Origin: Desulfallas sp. Bu1-1
GTDB lineage: Bacteria > Bacillota > Desulfotomaculia > Desulfotomaculales > Desulfallaceae
DNA length: 64,000 nucleotides
Direction of reading: 5' to 3'
Assembly (NCBI RefSeq): GCF_015594625.1
Contig: NZ_JADNRQ010000016.1
Coordinates: 1 to 64,000 of the forward strand
A model generated the notes under the pieces. The model was not told the origin of the DNA. It did no database searches and saw only the letters and a program-made list of their open reading frames with translations. This document shows positions 62,235 through 64,000 of this stretch, piece by piece. How positions within the stretch are numbered: position 1 is the stretch's first letter; every line of letters begins with the position of its first letter. The position numbers were made by a program, and so were the translations under genes.

Positions 62235-63768
62235 CTTAACTAAAGATATCGACAACGTGTTTAACTTTAATCCCGGAGCTGACCTGTCGTGCATCATGGT
62301 TATTTTCGGCGGTACCGGTGATTTGACGCACAGAAAGCTGATGCCGGCATTATATAACCTGCAATGCGAGAAAAAGCTTCCGTATCATTTTGCCGTAGTA
62401 TCCGTCGGCAGGCGCGATAAAAACAACAAAGAATACAGGTACGAAGTACATGATTCAATCAGGAGTTTCGCCAGGTTTAAAATTAATGAGCAGACGTGGG
62501 GGCAACTGCGACAAAGGATTTACTATGAAAAGTTTAATTTTGCGGAGGACGACGGCTACACCAGGCTGGACACTTTCCTGAAAAAACTGGACGACCAATA
62601 CCAAACCGGGGGCAACAGAATCTATTACCTGGCCGTGGCGCCTGAGTACTTTGACGTGATTGTGGAAAAGTTACACCGCCACGGAATGGCCCGCAACACC
62701 GGCTCCTGGCAGAGGGTGGTCATCGAAAAACCCTTTGGCAGAGATTTACCATCAGCAAGAATCTTAAACGAAAAAATCACCGCAGTTTTTACAGAAAGCA
62801 ATACTTATCGCATTGATCACTACCTGGGCAAAGAAATGCTGCAGAACATCATGGTGATCAGGTTTGCCAACATGCTGTTTGAGCCGGTATGGAACAATCA
62901 GTTTATCGACAACATTCAAATCCTGTCCTGTGAAAAGGTGGGCGCGGGAAGCAGGGCCGGTTATTACGAGCAGGCGGGGGCACTGCGGGATATGATGCAA
63001 AACCATATGCTGCAGTTGCTTACCCTTACCACCATTGAACCCCCGGCCAGCCTGGATACGGAATCCATTCGGGATGAGAAAGTGAAAGTGCTCCGTTCCC
63101 TGGAACAGTTTTCGCCGGAACAAGTGTTTAAAAACGTGGTCCGCGGCCAATACGGCCCCGGCGTGATCGACGACGAAGAAGTTTCCGGGTACAGGCAAGA
63201 AGACCGGGTTTCCCCCACCTCGGACACGGAAACCTTCATCGCTTTAAAGGTGCACATCGACAATTTCAGGTGGGCGGGCGTTCCCTTTTACATTCGCACC
63301 GGCAAAAGAATGCCGGTCAAGTCCACGGAAATCATCATTCAATTCAAACCGCTGCCCAATATTTTATTTGCTAGGGAATACGGGGGATTGGATCCCAACC
63401 TGCTGGTAATTAAAATTCAACCCAAAGAAGGCATTTTTCTTCAGTTTAACGCCAAAAAGCCCGGCACGGAAAACATCATCGTGCCCGTACAAATGGATTT
63501 TTGTCAGAACTGCCGGCCCGGCACCAATTCTCCCGAAGCCTATGAAAGACTGCTGTATGACGTGATGAGGGGCGACTCCACCTTATTTGCCCGGTGGGAT
63601 GAAGTGGAATACTCCTGGAAGTTTGTCGATCATATCGCCGCCGCATGGAAAGAACGCAAACCCAATTTCCCCAATTACGCGGCGGGAAGCTGGGGTCCTG
63701 CAGAAGCGGCGGAACTCCTGGCCAAGGACAACAGGGAATGGTTGCATGCCGGTGATATATCAGCATGA
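62215..63768 (+). CDS. zwf: Glucose-6-phosphate 1-dehydrogenase
   Basis: About 517 residues. NADP fold GGTGDLTHRKLMPALY, catalytic RIDHYLGKE (His) and YYEQAGALRDMMQNH; C-terminal half conserved (IRTGKRMP, AYERLLYDVMRGD, LFARWDEVE). Start ATG at 62215 lies within gnd; a TTG at 62206 is possible. It ends overlapping the next ATG by ATGA. Confidence 0.95.
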   Translation: MQLNRNNLTKDIDNVFNFNPGADLSCIMVIFGGTGDLTHRKLMPALYNLQCEKKLPYHFAVVSVGRRDKNNKEYRYEVHDSIRSFARFKINEQTWGQLRQRIYYEKFNFAEDDGYTRLDTFLKKLDDQYQTGGNRIYYLAVAPEYFDVIVEKLHRHGMARNTGSWQRVVIEKPFGRDLPSARILNEKITAVFTESNTYRIDHYLGKEMLQNIMVIRFANMLFEPVWNNQFIDNIQILSCEKVGAGSRAGYYEQAGALRDMMQNHMLQLLTLTTIEPPASLDTESIRDEKVKVLRSLEQFSPEQVFKNVVRGQYGPGVIDDEEVSGYRQEDRVSPTSDTETFIALKVHIDNFRWAGVPFYIRTGKRMPVKSTEIIIQFKPLPNILFAREYGGLDPNLLVIKIQPKEGIFLQFNAKKPGTENIIVPVQMDFCQNCRPGTNSPEAYERLLYDVMRGDSTLFARWDEVEYSWKFVDHIAAAWKERKPNFPNYAAGSWGPAEAAELLAKDNREWLHAGDISA

Positions 63769-64000
63769 AGATCTACGACATTTCCATGGAGATTCACCCC
63801 GGCATGCCGGTCTACAAAAATAAAGAGGATAAAAGGCCTGTTTTAACGGTGCGCAATAATTTGTCCGGGGGCGGCACATATGAATCCCGGATTCAAATGG
63901 ACCTTCATACCGGCACCCATGTCGACGCGCCGCTGCATATGCTGCCGGGCGGCGCTACGGTGGACAAAATCGACCCGGGCAAAATGGTTACCAAATGCAA
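63765..64000 (+). CDS. Cyclase-family protein (KynB-like), truncated by the window edge
   Basis: The first 78 residues. DISMEIHPGMPVY and DLHTGTHVDAPLHML carry the H-x-G-T-H-x-D metal motif of the cyclase/kynurenine formamidase family. It begins in an ATGA overlap with zwf, so belongs to that operon. The substrate is unknown. Confidence 0.85.
   Translation, partial: MKIYDISMEIHPGMPVYKNKEDKRPVLTVRNNLSGGGTYESRIQMDLHTGTHVDAPLHMLPGGATVDKIDPGKMVTKC

Overview
The window looks like a chromosomal segment of a spore-forming, anaerobic Firmicute of the Desulfotomaculum/Pelotomaculum type (Peptococcaceae). Reasons: sporulation genes (yunB, ytxC, dacF-like, pdaB-like, ytaF, a Spo0E-like phosphatase); T-box leaders on pheST and thrS and an L20-type leader on infC; consensus sigma-A promoters; a DVU0298-family protein, which I know from sulfate reducers; and a molybdopterin/iron-sulfur/GltD-like redox operon typical of anaerobes. 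The genus is an inference.

Layout. 1-160: two tandem consensus promoters reading out of the left edge, probably those of an rRNA operon. 235-4642: yunB, tyrS, class A penicillin-binding protein. 4786-13383 (minus): mutS2, U32 protease, NIF3-like, mpg, polX and zapA. 13638-22253 (minus): translation block of pheT, pheS with T-box, an rRNA methyltransferase, rplT, rpmI, infC (AUU start, L20 leader), thrS with T-box, and ytxC. 23470-28305 (plus): a three-gene soluble redox operon with a LysR-type operator in front; its presumed LysR regulator (28450-29348) is frameshifted in an A9 run. 29489-41065: tRNA-Val, envelope and sporulation genes (dacF, pdaB, DedA, ctpA), polA-mutM-ytaF-coaE-lytic transglycosylase.

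41125-52577 is a decayed genomic island in tRNA-Leu(GAG). The last 21 bases of the tRNA recur at 52557 with one mismatch, and the probable tRNA terminator lies just beyond that copy. The island carries a broken serine recombinase and a broken XRE/ImmA regulator. Its main intact cargo is an operon of a YaaA/DUF6884-like protein, a GIY-YIG nuclease and a large protein with a glycosylase-like motif, my best candidate for an undescribed defence module. It also holds WYL, GIY-YIG, MNT and PIN remnants, a GC-rich hairpin-dense stretch that may be a non-coding RNA, DUF1659/DUF2922 proteins, a LexA DNA-binding-domain-only protein with LexA-like boxes, and hicAB.

52635-64000: a Met/His-rich exported-protein plus polyferredoxin operon behind a four-unit, 11-bp-phased operator; a lytic transglycosylase; small Cys-rich proteins; a DVU0298-family protein; an OLD-type ATPase with no standard start codon; CinA with an eroded C-terminal domain; then gnd-zwf of the oxidative pentose phosphate pathway and a truncated cyclase-family gene at the right edge.
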